Shown: one piece after another, positions 17,519-24,211 of the stretch | How positions within the stretch are numbered: position 1 is the stretch's first letter | How the letters are laid out: every line of letters starts with the position of its first letter | Origin: an uncultured Sulfurimonas sp. | GTDB taxonomy: Bacteria > Campylobacterota > Campylobacteria > Campylobacterales > Sulfurimonadaceae | Direction: 5' to 3' | Assembly (NCBI GenBank): GCA_937914675.1 | Contig: CALDOC010000393.1 | Span: 1-27,460, forward strand | DNA length: 27,460 nucleotides | The notes under the pieces: generated by a model | The model's database searches: none | Told to the model about the DNA's origin: nothing | The model's input: only the letters and a program-made list of their open reading frames with translations | Position numbers and translations under genes: made by a program

Positions 17519-18229
17519 TTAGACTAAGTTTGTAAAAATTTTTTGTACATCCTCGTCATCTTCCAATCTCTCTAAAATTTTATCGATGTCTTCTTGATCG
17601 GCTTCTGAAATTGTCATTGGAGTATTTGCCATTCTTTCTAAGTTGGCTTTTGTGATTTCGATCCCCATGTCTTCCAAAGCTTTCGTTAAAGTGCCAAAAC
17701 TTGTGTAATCGCCAGTTACGATTGCAACGCCTTCTTCAACTTCTATCTCTTCGAGTCCCGCGTCAATAAGATCCATTTCAAGTTCTTCAACGTCCATGTC
17801 GTCTTTAAACTCAAACTCTATAACGGCTTTTCTAGAAAACATAAACTCTAAAGAACCATTTGTCAACAACTCTCCACCGTGCTTTGTGAGAATGTTTTTT
17901 ACGTTCGCGACGCTTCTCGTATTGTTGTCAGTCATGCACTCAATAAATATCAAAACGCCATGAGGAGCTTTTCCTTCAAAATTTACTTCAAGCATGCTAG
18001 CCGTGTCTTTAGCGCTAGCGCGTTTAATAGCCGCCTCAATGTTGTCTTTTGGCATATTTTCAGCTTTGGCGTTAATAATTGCGGTGCGAAGTTTAGCGTT
18101 CATGTCAGGATCGCTACTGCCTTCTTTTGCCGCCATCGTTATGATTTTTCCAAGTTTTGGAAATAACTTTGACATAGCTCCCCATCTTTTCAACTTTGAC
18201 GCTTTTCTATACTCAAATGCTCTACCCAT
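17519..18229 (-). CDS. yebC: YebC/PmpR (TACO1-family) protein
   Basis: A 236-aa member of the YebC/TACO1 family, variously described as a transcription regulator and as a factor that helps ribosomes pass proline stretches. The N-terminus MGRAFEYRKASK and KLFPKLGKIITMAAKEG, the middle DNIEAAIKRA and the KHGGELLTNGSLEFMF region are diagnostic. Length is typical. It is divergent from the 18291 gene, with 61 bases between, and is probably co-transcribed with yigZ. Confidence 0.93.
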   Translation of the reverse strand: MGRAFEYRKASKLKRWGAMSKLFPKLGKIITMAAKEGSSDPDMNAKLRTAIINAKAENMPKDNIEAAIKRASAKDTASMLEVNFEGKAPHGVLIFIECMTDNNTRSVANVKNILTKHGGELLTNGSLEFMFSRKAVIEFEFKDDMDVEELEMDLIDAGLEEIEVEEGVAIVTGDYTSFGTLTKALEDMGIEITKANLERMANTPMTISEADQEDIDKILERLEDDEDVQKIFTNLV

Positions 18230-18266
18230 AAAATAATCCCTATTACGCTGTTTTTTGAAATTATAC

Positions 18267-18272
18267 TATAAT
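18267..18272 (+). promoter_or_regulatory. Likely -10 element of the 18291 gene
   Basis: A perfect TATAAT lies 18 bases before the ATG and just ahead of a strong AGGAG site (18281-18285). No convincing -35 box is visible. It sits in the divergent gap with yebC. Confidence 0.45.
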
Positions 18273-18290
18273 ATCACACAAGGAGTATAT

Positions 18291-18740
18291 ATGAGACTCG
18301 GTTTTAGACTAAAACACCACTTTTTCAGCGCGTTTCGCGAGCTATTCGTTCATCATCATGGTTCATTGGAATTTCGAGCTAAAATATTCGCGCTTGTCAT
18401 TGCGGCTAATGATAAAGCAAAAGTTGAAAATTACATTATCGTAAAAGACATAGGCATGCACATATATGACGGCGACGTCGATAGGTCAAATCTTTTAATG
18501 CTATCAACGAAAGAGATGGTACAAAAAGTTAGAGACAAAAATGGTCTAGACTTAGATACGTTAGTTTTACATATCATCAAAGAACTCAAGATAGTTCCTC
18601 GGTACGCAAAAAAAATAGACATAAAATCCTTAACCCCTCTCCTTGCGCTCACTCATGACGAAGACACTCTTGCTTACCAAAAAAATATTTTGGAGTTTTT
18701 ACAAGCGCTCAAAGATGAGATCTTAAAAGACTTTAAATAA
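18291..18740 (+). CDS. Conserved-looking protein of unknown function
   Basis: A 149-aa protein I do not recognise. I start at ATG 18291 because AAGGAG ends five bases upstream; an in-frame ATG at 18255 would lie before the -10 box. The N-terminus is basic and aromatic (RLGFRLKHHFFSAFRELFVHHHG) with a His-rich HHH stretch and precedes LEFRAKIFALVIAAND. The rest is mixed alpha/beta (VDRSNLLMLSTKEM; KELKIVPRYAKKID). No signal peptide or membrane helix. It stands alone, 65 bases before metY. A cytoplasmic role is likely; no function is claimed. Confidence 0.8.
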   Translation: MRLGFRLKHHFFSAFRELFVHHHGSLEFRAKIFALVIAANDKAKVENYIIVKDIGMHIYDGDVDRSNLLMLSTKEMVQKVRDKNGLDLDTLVLHIIKELKIVPRYAKKIDIKSLTPLLALTHDEDTLAYQKNILEFLQALKDEILKDFK

Positions 18741-18805
18741 TTGCCAAAACTTATTAATGCAATTTGAGATAAAATAATACAATCATTCAAAACAAAAGGC
18801 TAACA

Positions 18806-20071
18806 ATGGATTTACAAACAAAAGCGCTACACTCGGGTTACGAAAAAGATTCTCAAGGGACGATGGCCGTTCCCATTTACATGACTACCGCGTACGAATT
18901 TCGCGACGTTGAACACGCCGCGAACCTGTTCGCGTTAAAAGAACTTGGAAACATTTACACTCGTCTCAACAACCCCACGACGGACGTGTTTGAAAAGCGT
19001 TTTGCCGAGCTTGAAGGCGGAGAAGCCGCCATAGCGACTTCAAGCGGAATGAGCGCGATTTTTTACGCCATAGCGAACGCAGCCGAAGCGGGAGACAACG
19101 TCGTGTGCGCGAAACAACTATACGGTGGAAGTTTGACCTTAACGGCCCACACTCTTAAGAGATTTGGCATAGAAGCGCGGTTTTTTGACGTTCACAATCC
19201 AAGCGAGATAGAGGCGCTCGTAGACGACAAGACAAAGGTCGTTTTTTTCGAATCCTTGACAAATCCAAGCATAGACGTGGCGGACATTGAAGCCATAACG
19301 AGCGTGGCGAACAAACATGGAATCCTAACCGTCGTCGACAACACAGTGGCGACTCCGGTTTTATGTCGTCCTTTTGAATTTGGAGCCGACATATCCGTGC
19401 ATAGCGCGTCAAAATACACCACGGGACAAGGTCTCGCCATTGGCGGAATTTTAGTTGAGAGAAAAGGTCTTTTGGAAAAACTAAAAGGCAATCCTCGTTA
19501 CGCTCACTTCAATGAACCAGACGCGTCATATCATGGTCTCGTGTATGTTGACGTTCCCCTGCCTCCTTATACTTTACGAACAAGACTTTCATTGCTTCGT
19601 GATTTAGGCGCGGTCGTCTCGCCTTTTAACTCATGGTTATTTATACAGGGGATAGAAACTTTAAGTCTTAGGATTAAAGAACACTCGAGGAACGCGCTGA
19701 AATTGGCTACCTTTTTAGAGTCGCATCCAAAGGTGAAGAAAGTAAATTATCCGGGTCTTAAAAGCAACTCAAACTATGAAAACGCGCAAAAATATTTTGA
19801 CGATGGATTAGCGAGCGGTCTTCTCAGTTTTGAGGTTGACTCTTTAGAAGAAGCCACCAAAATCGTAAACGCCACAAAACTCTACTCTCTCGTCGTAAAC
19901 ATAGGCGATTCAAAATCAATCATAACGCATCCCGCGTCGACGACTCACCAACAATTAAATGAGCAAGAACTCATAGCATGTGGCGTGCCATCGGGACTAA
20001 TTCGCATCTCCGCCGGACTAGAAAGCGCTCAAGATTTGATAGACGACGTCAAACAAGCTTTAGAGTCTTAA
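18806..20071 (+). CDS. metY: O-acetylhomoserine sulfhydrylase
   Basis: MetY uses pyridoxal phosphate to join sulfide to O-acetylhomoserine, giving homocysteine for methionine. The 421-aa length and the motifs NIYTRLNNPTTDVFEKR, ATSSGMSAI (phosphate loop), DNTVATP, and SVHSASKYTTGQG with the cofactor Lys at about 203 place it in the MetY group rather than MetB. An AAGGC site precedes the ATG. It ends ALES with TAA at 20069-20071. Its tail sequence recurs beyond the downstream island, suggesting it once lay directly against the reductase gene. Base composition is richer in G+C (32 of 60 bases at 19021-19080) than the pilus genes. Confidence 0.95.
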   Translation: MDLQTKALHSGYEKDSQGTMAVPIYMTTAYEFRDVEHAANLFALKELGNIYTRLNNPTTDVFEKRFAELEGGEAAIATSSGMSAIFYAIANAAEAGDNVVCAKQLYGGSLTLTAHTLKRFGIEARFFDVHNPSEIEALVDDKTKVVFFESLTNPSIDVADIEAITSVANKHGILTVVDNTVATPVLCRPFEFGADISVHSASKYTTGQGLAIGGILVERKGLLEKLKGNPRYAHFNEPDASYHGLVYVDVPLPPYTLRTRLSLLRDLGAVVSPFNSWLFIQGIETLSLRIKEHSRNALKLATFLESHPKVKKVNYPGLKSNSNYENAQKYFDDGLASGLLSFEVDSLEEATKIVNATKLYSLVVNIGDSKSIITHPASTTHQQLNEQELIACGVPSGLIRISAGLESAQDLIDDVKQALES

Positions 20072-20081
20072 AAGACTCCTC
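20055..20081 (+). repeat. metY 3'-end sequence recurring inside the island (27-bp match)
   Basis: These 27 bases, from inside the last metY codons past the stop, recur exactly at 21498-21524. They include GAGTCTTAAAAGACTC (20063-20078), a hairpin with 7-bp arms and a two-base loop that may act as the metY terminator. Related copies carrying GAAGCGTTAGAGTCTTAA lie at 21283-21300 and 22293-22310. Confidence 0.75.
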
Positions 20082-20104
20082 GTTCCCATCGTCCCGATGG
20101 GAAC
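20082..20104. repeat. REP-like hairpin type 1, copy 1
   Basis: GTTCCCATCG, loop TCC, CGATGGGAAC: perfect 10-bp arms, eleven bases after the metY stop. The following bases (GCCTACAACA...) match the body of the complete units near 21114, but the type 2 hairpin is missing, so this is a truncated unit. Confidence 0.8.
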
Positions 20105-20148
20105 GCCTACAACAGCTCAAAACGATACAGGAACATAGCCGGAAAAAT

Positions 20149-20517
20149 TCAAGAAGCTATGTAATCTAAAGTAGCTTTTTGAATTAAAGCTGAACGACTC
20201 ATGTGATGTTCTTTTGCATAGTGATCAGCTTGATCTAAAAAATTTGCACCTACTGAGATATTTATTCTTTTTGTTTCATTTCCAAAATCTCTAATAATAC
20301 CTGCTACTGATATGTCTTCATCGATATTAATAAAATGTATACCTATTCCACCAGCAATTAATCTAAAATCATGTAATTCATTAATATTAGCATTTTTTAA
20401 TTTACTGGTATATTCATATGGGACAGTAAGTACTTTACTTGAGTTAAGTTCTATATACATTTTTTCATCACCAAAGCCAACTGATTTAATGAGAGTTCTA
20501 TTCTTTGAAGTATTCAC
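20149..20517 (-). CDS. DUF2442-like protein with C-terminal ribbon-helix-helix (putative antitoxin)
   Basis: A 122-aa protein read from GTG 20517, chosen because AAGGAG lies six bases upstream; an in-frame ATG at 20556 has no such site. The N-terminal part (about 8-75) resembles DUF2442, with VPYEYTSKL and HDFRLIAGGIGIHF; the last 45 residues (KRINISVGANFLDQAD, then MSRSALIQKATLDYI) look like a ribbon-helix-helix DNA-binding domain. It overlaps the DUF4160 gene by 20 bases. DUF4160/DUF2442 pairs are commonly found together and suspected to be toxin-antitoxin-like; direct proof is lacking to my knowledge. It lies in the AT-rich mobile island. Confidence 0.75.
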   Translation of the reverse strand: MNTSKNRTLIKSVGFGDEKMYIELNSSKVLTVPYEYTSKLKNANINELHDFRLIAGGIGIHFINIDEDISVAGIIRDFGNETKRINISVGANFLDQADHYAKEHHMSRSALIQKATLDYIAS

Positions 20518-20731
20518 TCCATGCTCCTTGTAATTTTTCTTTGTTTTCTTGCACAAGTTTTAGTAACTTCTTTAACTCTTTTGAGTTTAAGTTGTAACTA
20601 TCTGTTACTTTAAAATTATCTAATTCAATCCTAGCATATGCATCAGCCTTTTCAATATGTATATGTTCTGGTGTATGTTCATCACTAAAGAAGAAAAATC
20701 TATATCCACCTATACTAAATATTGTTGGCAC
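20498..20731 (-). CDS. DUF4160 family protein
   Basis: A 77-aa protein with the DUF4160 signature PTIFSIGGYRFFFFSDEH, EHIHIEKADAYARIEL and a C-terminal helical KELKKLLKLVQENKEKL. I start at GTG 20731, since AAGGA lies five bases upstream and the family usually begins just before PTIF; an in-frame ATG at 20761 would lie beyond the predicted -10 box. It is translated first and overlaps the DUF2442-like gene by 20 bases. A toxin-like role is suspected for this pair, not shown. Confidence 0.75.
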   Translation of the reverse strand: MPTIFSIGGYRFFFFSDEHTPEHIHIEKADAYARIELDNFKVTDSYNLNSKELKKLLKLVQENKEKLQGAWSEYFKE

Positions 20732-20740
20732 TTGAATCCT

Positions 20741-20758
20741 TTGTGTAATTATACACAA
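20741..20758 (-). promoter_or_regulatory. Promoter/operator candidate for the DUF4160-DUF2442 pair
   Basis: On the minus strand, TTGTGTA, TAAT, TACACAA forms a 7-bp-arm inverted repeat that holds a TATAAT -10 box (20748-20753). A ribbon-helix-helix protein encoded by the pair could bind here and repress its own operon. The -35 region is weak. Inference from motif only. Confidence 0.45.
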
Positions 20759-20790
20759 CATATTGTAAATATACTATTATGTGTTTAATC

Positions 20791-20826
20791 TCCTCGTTCC
20801 ATCCTCTCCTGAGGTGGAATACATAC
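20791..20826. repeat. Left inverted repeat flanking the RAYT remnant
   Basis: These 36 bases match the reverse complement of 21030-21065 with one mismatch. Each arm itself folds: GTTCCA and CCTC pair with GAGG and TGGAAT around a TCCT loop, with one bulged T, as in REP elements. The sequence differs from hairpin types 1 and 2 elsewhere in the island. Confidence 0.8.
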
Positions 20827-20847
20827 TTAAATTACTATGTACACTTA

Positions 20848-21018
20848 AGCCAACCTAAACTCATACAAAATGAGATAATGATGCAAATAAAAGTTGATTA
20901 TATTCATAATAATCCTGTTAAAAAGGGATTTGTAGATAAACCTGCTCATTGGCGATATAGCAGTGCTAGGGATTATCATGGGGTAGTTGGATTGATTGAA
21001 GTTGAGAGATTATGGTGA
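20848..21018 (+). pseudogene. RAYT transposase remnant (C-terminal 55 codons only)
   Basis: The reading frame from about 20851 matches the end of the intact RAYT gene downstream: QPK, then MM, YIHNNPVKKGFVD, HWRYSSARDYHGV and GLIEVERLW. The N-terminal half with the HUH motif is missing. An open frame extends back to 20779 but that part has no similarity. The remnant is enclosed by the 36-bp inverted repeats. Divergence from the full copy (for example VKKGF versus IKRGY) indicates a different, older lineage and not a recent deletion of the same gene. Confidence 0.85.
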
Positions 21019-21029
21019 GTTTAGACATT

Positions 21030-21065
21030 GTATGCATTCCACCTCAGGAGAGGATGGAACGAGGA
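21030..21065. repeat. Right inverted repeat flanking the RAYT remnant
   Basis: Reverse-complement partner of 20791-20826, starting 12 bases after the remnant's stop, one mismatch in 36. Confidence 0.8.
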
Positions 21066-21090
21066 AAAAATCATTTTCTAAACTTTCCTC

Positions 21091-21277
21091 GTTCCCATCG
21101 TCCCGATGGTAACGCCTACAACAATTCAAAATGACGTATGAGTTCCAAAGCTGGAGCTTTGGAACTAGCGAATCTCCTCGTTCCCATCGTCCCGATGGGA
21201 ATGCATAGAACAACTTGATGCTAACGCCTACAACAACTCAAAATGATGTATGAATTCCAAAGCTGGAGCTTTGGAAC
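21091..21277. repeat. REP block 1: two twin-hairpin units
   Basis: The first unit (21091-21165, 75 nt) has a type 1 hairpin (21091-21113), a 28-base body and a type 2 hairpin (21142-21165: GTTCCAAAGC, 4-base loop, GCTTTGGAAC). The second unit (21180-21277, 98 nt) has the same parts (21180-21202 and 21254-21277) but a body lengthened by about 23 bases. Short linker with CTCCTC between them. The pattern is that of RAYT-associated REP pairs. Confidence 0.85.
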
Positions 21278-21413
21278 TCGATGAAGCGTTAGAGTCTTAA
21301 AAAGCCAAAAGAGGCGTAAGCTCTGAAAAAACGACCGCCCTTTGTTTTTCTTCACCTAACATCTTTTCTAGCATAATCGCTATATTTTCATCCATGTTCG
21401 GGTGAATTTTGCT
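21255..21413. repeat. 159-bp direct repeat, copy A (duplicated metY/reductase junction)
   Basis: Identical to 22265-22423. It contains most of a type 2 hairpin, a metY-like tail with its stop codon, and, on the minus strand, the last 35 codons of the reductase gene. The match ends abruptly at 21413, where a CCTC and then a type 1 hairpin begins. As it has no start, this is a non-functional gene fragment. Confidence 0.95.
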
Positions 21414-21417
21414 CCTC

Positions 21418-21637
21418 GTTCCCATCGTCCCGATGGTAACGCCTACAACAATTCAAAATGACGTATGAGTTCCAAAGCTGGAGCTTTGGAACTAGCGAAG
21501 CTTTAGAGTCTTAAAAGACTCCTCTTTCCAATCTCACTCGTTCCCATCGTCCCGATGGGAATGCATAGAACAACTTGATGCTAATGCCTACAACAACTCA
21601 AAGTGATGTATAAATTCCAAAGCTGGAGCTTTGGAAC
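21418..21637. repeat. REP block 2: two twin-hairpin units with metY-tail insert
   Basis: First unit 21418-21492 (type 1 at 21418-21440, type 2 at 21469-21492); second unit 21540-21637 (type 1 at 21540-21562, type 2 at 21614-21637). The layout is that of block 1, but the linker carries the 27-bp metY tail (21498-21524). The two blocks therefore look like copies of one another with different junctions. Confidence 0.85.
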
Positions 21638-21676
21638 TAGTGTGTTTATATCGAACTCAGGTTAGTATAATAATGA

Positions 21677-21682
21677 TATAAT
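21677..21682 (+). promoter_or_regulatory. Likely -10 box for the RAYT gene
   Basis: TATAAT, 21 bases before the ATG, with an AAGG ribosome site (21693-21696) between. No strong -35 box, so weak expression is likely. Confidence 0.35.
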
Positions 21683-21703
21683 TTCAAAAAATAAGGTAAA
21701 CTT

Positions 21704-22237
21704 ATGGGACGAAGTAGATATAAAATTTATGAGCCAACAGCACCTCATTTTATAACCTGCACCATACTGCACTGGATACCACTTTTTACGCAAACAACTA
21801 CCACTCAAATCATTTTTGACAGCCTAAAATTTTTACAAAAAAGTGATAATCTAAAAATATATGCTTATGTCATCTTAGAAAATCATCTGCACTTAGTAGC
21901 AAGTAGTGATGACTTGGCAAATACCATGACAAAGTTTAAATCATTTACCGCTAAAGAGATACTAAAAGTATTGCAAGAGAAAAAAGTAACGACAATACTT
22001 GAACAGTTGGCATTCTACAAAAAAGCGTATAAGAGTCAAACTACTTATCAGGTGTGGCAAGAGGGCATCCAACCAAAATATATTTTAAATGAAAAAATGA
22101 TGATAGATAGAATAAATTATATTCATAATAATCCCATAAAAAGGGGTTATGTTGATGAAGCAAAACATTGGCGATACTCAAGTGCTAGAGATTATGAAGG
22201 TGTTAATGGATTAATTGAGGTTCATCGTATTTGGTAA
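21704..22237 (+). CDS. REP-associated tyrosine transposase (RAYT, Y1/HUH family)
   Basis: A 177-aa single-strand DNA transposase of the Y1 HUH family. The metal-binding HUH motif is H61-L-H63 in LENHLHLV; the N-terminus GRSRYKIYEPTAPHFITCTI is typical, and the C-terminus has YIHNNPIKRGYVD, HWRYSSARDYEGV and GLIEVHRIW. Several tyrosines around 105-115 could be the nucleophile; I cannot choose between them by eye. RAYTs cut and move REP hairpins and are usually immobile, host-like genes. Here it is flanked by type 2 hairpins at 21614-21637 and 22264-22287, its likely substrates. It looks full length and intact. Confidence 0.92.
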   Translation: MGRSRYKIYEPTAPHFITCTILHWIPLFTQTTTTQIIFDSLKFLQKSDNLKIYAYVILENHLHLVASSDDLANTMTKFKSFTAKEILKVLQEKKVTTILEQLAFYKKAYKSQTTYQVWQEGIQPKYILNEKMMIDRINYIHNNPIKRGYVDEAKHWRYSSARDYEGVNGLIEVHRIW

Positions 22238-22263
22238 ATTTTTTATTATAAAGTGATATATGA

Positions 22264-22287
22264 GTTCCAAAGCTGGAGCTTTGGAAC
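22264..22287. repeat. REP-like hairpin type 2 downstream of RAYT
   Basis: GTTCCAAAGC, loop TGGA, GCTTTGGAAC, a perfect 10-bp stem, 26 bases after the RAYT stop. It begins the 159-bp repeat copy B. Confidence 0.85.
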
Positions 22288-22423
22288 TCGATGAAGCGTT
22301 AGAGTCTTAAAAAGCCAAAAGAGGCGTAAGCTCTGAAAAAACGACCGCCCTTTGTTTTTCTTCACCTAACATCTTTTCTAGCATAATCGCTATATTTTCA
22401 TCCATGTTCGGGTGAATTTTGCT
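22265..22423. repeat. 159-bp direct repeat, copy B (native reductase end)
   Basis: Identical to 21255-21413, offset 1010 bases. Here it continues without a break into the full reductase gene, so this is the original reductase end; copy A is the duplicate. Bases 22293-22310 read as a metY-like tail ending in TAA (22308-22310), overlapping the reductase stop. Confidence 0.95.
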
Positions 22424-24211
22424 AACATCCGCAAGCTTTTCCCTTTTATTTTCATTTGAAAATCTCTCATAGGCCGAGTACGCTTCTTGTTTTGTAAGTT
22501 GATGGTAAAGTTTTCGACCCAGTTCAAAAAGTTCAAACTCTTCGTTTTTACCAGTTTTTTGCAAAGAATTTATATCTATGTTTACTTCTATTTTTTTAGC
22601 TCTTAAATACGCTTGGAGTTGCATGGTGAAACCAATATAAGCGGGAGTGTATCCAACTAACACTCTGTCATTAAACGCTTCAAAGGATTCATTTTTCAAT
22701 CGTAGTTTTTTGTACTCCAAAGCGAGAGTTTCTATGTAAAACTTGGCGAATCTCAAAGGAGCCGCTTTCATCACCGTATAGCCATTTTTACCGTCGTTTA
22801 CAAGTTTCCCTCCGAGAGTGATGTGAACGCCGTCTTCCGTTTTTCCATTCACTTTGGCCTTGCAGCCCTCAAAGCCGATGTCGGCTATCTCATGCGTTCC
22901 GCATCCTTTTACGCAAGCCGACCAGTACATTCTGATTCTTCCCGATTCCAGTGGAACGGCTTCGCTTAAGTAGGTCGACATCTCTATGGCGTCTTCTTTG
23001 TTTTCGATGACTCCAAAAGAGCAATGTTTGGTTCCGGCGCATGCGATAAGGTTGTTAAAGTAAGGAGTGTTGACATTTTTGTACTTCTTAAAAAACTCGT
23101 CCGCCAAAGCGGCGTCGACGTCTTTGACGCCTAAGATATAGACGTTTTGCTCAACGTTAAATCGCACTTGGGCGTTTCCATGTTTTTCACTCACTTGCGC
23201 CAGCGAGATAAGGGCGCTTCCTGAAAATATTCCAGATGGCACGACGACTTGAAGCCCAAAACTTCCATCGCGAAGTTGCACTTTTCCGGCCTCAGAATCG
23301 TTCGCGTTCATGTTCGTCATGGTGTGTCCAGCCGTCGCGAAATCCACTCCGGCTCTCTCACGAATCGCGCTAGAAATCGTCTCCATGCCAACCGCTTCTA
23401 TGAGGAAATGAAGTCTGTTTTTGTTTCTGTTGTCTCTAAAGCCGTATTTTTTAAAAAGTTCCGTGATGGATTCAAACGCTTTTAAAACTTCTTCGTCGTT
23501 GGCTAAAAAAACGTCGGCGTCTTGCGCGATCATTCCAACTCGACCGCCAAGGTACATGTTGTAGCCATAAACTCCATCTTTTTGCGCCAAAACGAAACAA
23601 CAATCATGACCAAAGATATTGCATCTGTTTGAAAGAGAACCTGAAATTCCTGTGTTGAACTTTCTTGGAAGAGTTGAAATCCAATCAGGATTATATAAAA
23701 ATTGGCTTTGTATTTTTAGTAAAAGCTCATATGAAGGCAATACGTTGTCAAATCCGTCTTTGTCCAATGGGTCTGTGACTATGTTTCTAAAGTTGTCCAC
23801 TCCAGTTTGGTAAGAGTTCAAACCAACTTCATTCATGCCTCTTATGACTTTTGGAACGTCTTCTATGTTTAAGTAACGAAACTCTATTTGAGAACGAGTC
23901 GTTACGTCTATGTAATCTTGCCCAAAATCTCTTGCGATTTCGCCAAGTTTTTTCGCTTGGATTGAGTTTAAATGCCCTCCGGGTATGCGAACGCGCATCA
24001 TAAATTGTTTTGGAGTCAAGCTGTCTTTGTCATAGATTCCAAAACATTTTAGGAAGTATTTTTTATCTTCATCCGGTATGGAATCGTATCCATTCGCCGC
24101 GTAACTCTCTAAATGATTTAATGCTTCCATCGGATTTTTAAGATTTTTCATCTCTTCTATTTTGTTCTGTTTTTGATTTCTCGCGTCATACGCTTCTTGT
24201 AGTTTTATCAT
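22307..24211 (-). CDS. Siroheme-dependent sulfite/nitrite reductase
   Basis: A 634-aa reductase with the two-fold ferrite-reductase repeat and the siroheme-4Fe4S cysteines C391-x5-C397 and C433-x3-C437 (ACAGTKHC; SACVKGCG). VTTRSQIEFRYL near 103-114 is the siroheme-contacting region. It makes the six-electron reduction of sulfite to sulfide or nitrite to ammonia. Sulfite is favoured because metY probably adjoined it before the island came and a siroheme synthase precedes it; nitrite remains possible. It overlaps the upstream cysG-like gene by four bases. The C-terminus is intact, even though its last 117 bases are duplicated at 21297-21413. Confidence 0.85.
   Translation of the reverse strand: MIKLQEAYDARNQKQNKIEEMKNLKNPMEALNHLESYAANGYDSIPDEDKKYFLKCFGIYDKDSLTPKQFMMRVRIPGGHLNSIQAKKLGEIARDFGQDYIDVTTRSQIEFRYLNIEDVPKVIRGMNEVGLNSYQTGVDNFRNIVTDPLDKDGFDNVLPSYELLLKIQSQFLYNPDWISTLPRKFNTGISGSLSNRCNIFGHDCCFVLAQKDGVYGYNMYLGGRVGMIAQDADVFLANDEEVLKAFESITELFKKYGFRDNRNKNRLHFLIEAVGMETISSAIRERAGVDFATAGHTMTNMNANDSEAGKVQLRDGSFGLQVVVPSGIFSGSALISLAQVSEKHGNAQVRFNVEQNVYILGVKDVDAALADEFFKKYKNVNTPYFNNLIACAGTKHCSFGVIENKEDAIEMSTYLSEAVPLESGRIRMYWSACVKGCGTHEIADIGFEGCKAKVNGKTEDGVHITLGGKLVNDGKNGYTVMKAAPLRFAKFYIETLALEYKKLRLKNESFEAFNDRVLVGYTPAYIGFTMQLQAYLRAKKIEVNIDINSLQKTGKNEEFELFELGRKLYHQLTKQEAYSAYERFSNENKREKLADVSKIHPNMDENIAIMLEKMLGEEKQRAVVFSELTPLLAF

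Noticed and set aside
18741..18805. SAM-type riboswitch before metY
   Set aside because: Only 65 AT-rich bases lie between the stop and the metY start; no aptamer-like stem set is visible.
19155..19412. Long minus-strand frames inside metY, glsA and yebC
   Set aside because: They are low-stop shadows of GC-richer genes without start signals or family features.
20779..20847. Plus-strand open frame ahead of the RAYT remnant, starting ATG 20779
   Set aside because: This part has no similarity to RAYT and crosses the inverted repeat; it looks like chance open sequence fused to the remnant.
21255..21413. Second reductase gene copy
   Set aside because: Only the last 35 codons plus the stop are present, with no start; a duplicated fragment, not a gene.
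21091..21637. CRISPR array
   Set aside because: Repeats are hairpin pairs of different spacing with conserved bodies in place of unique spacers, and no cas genes are present.
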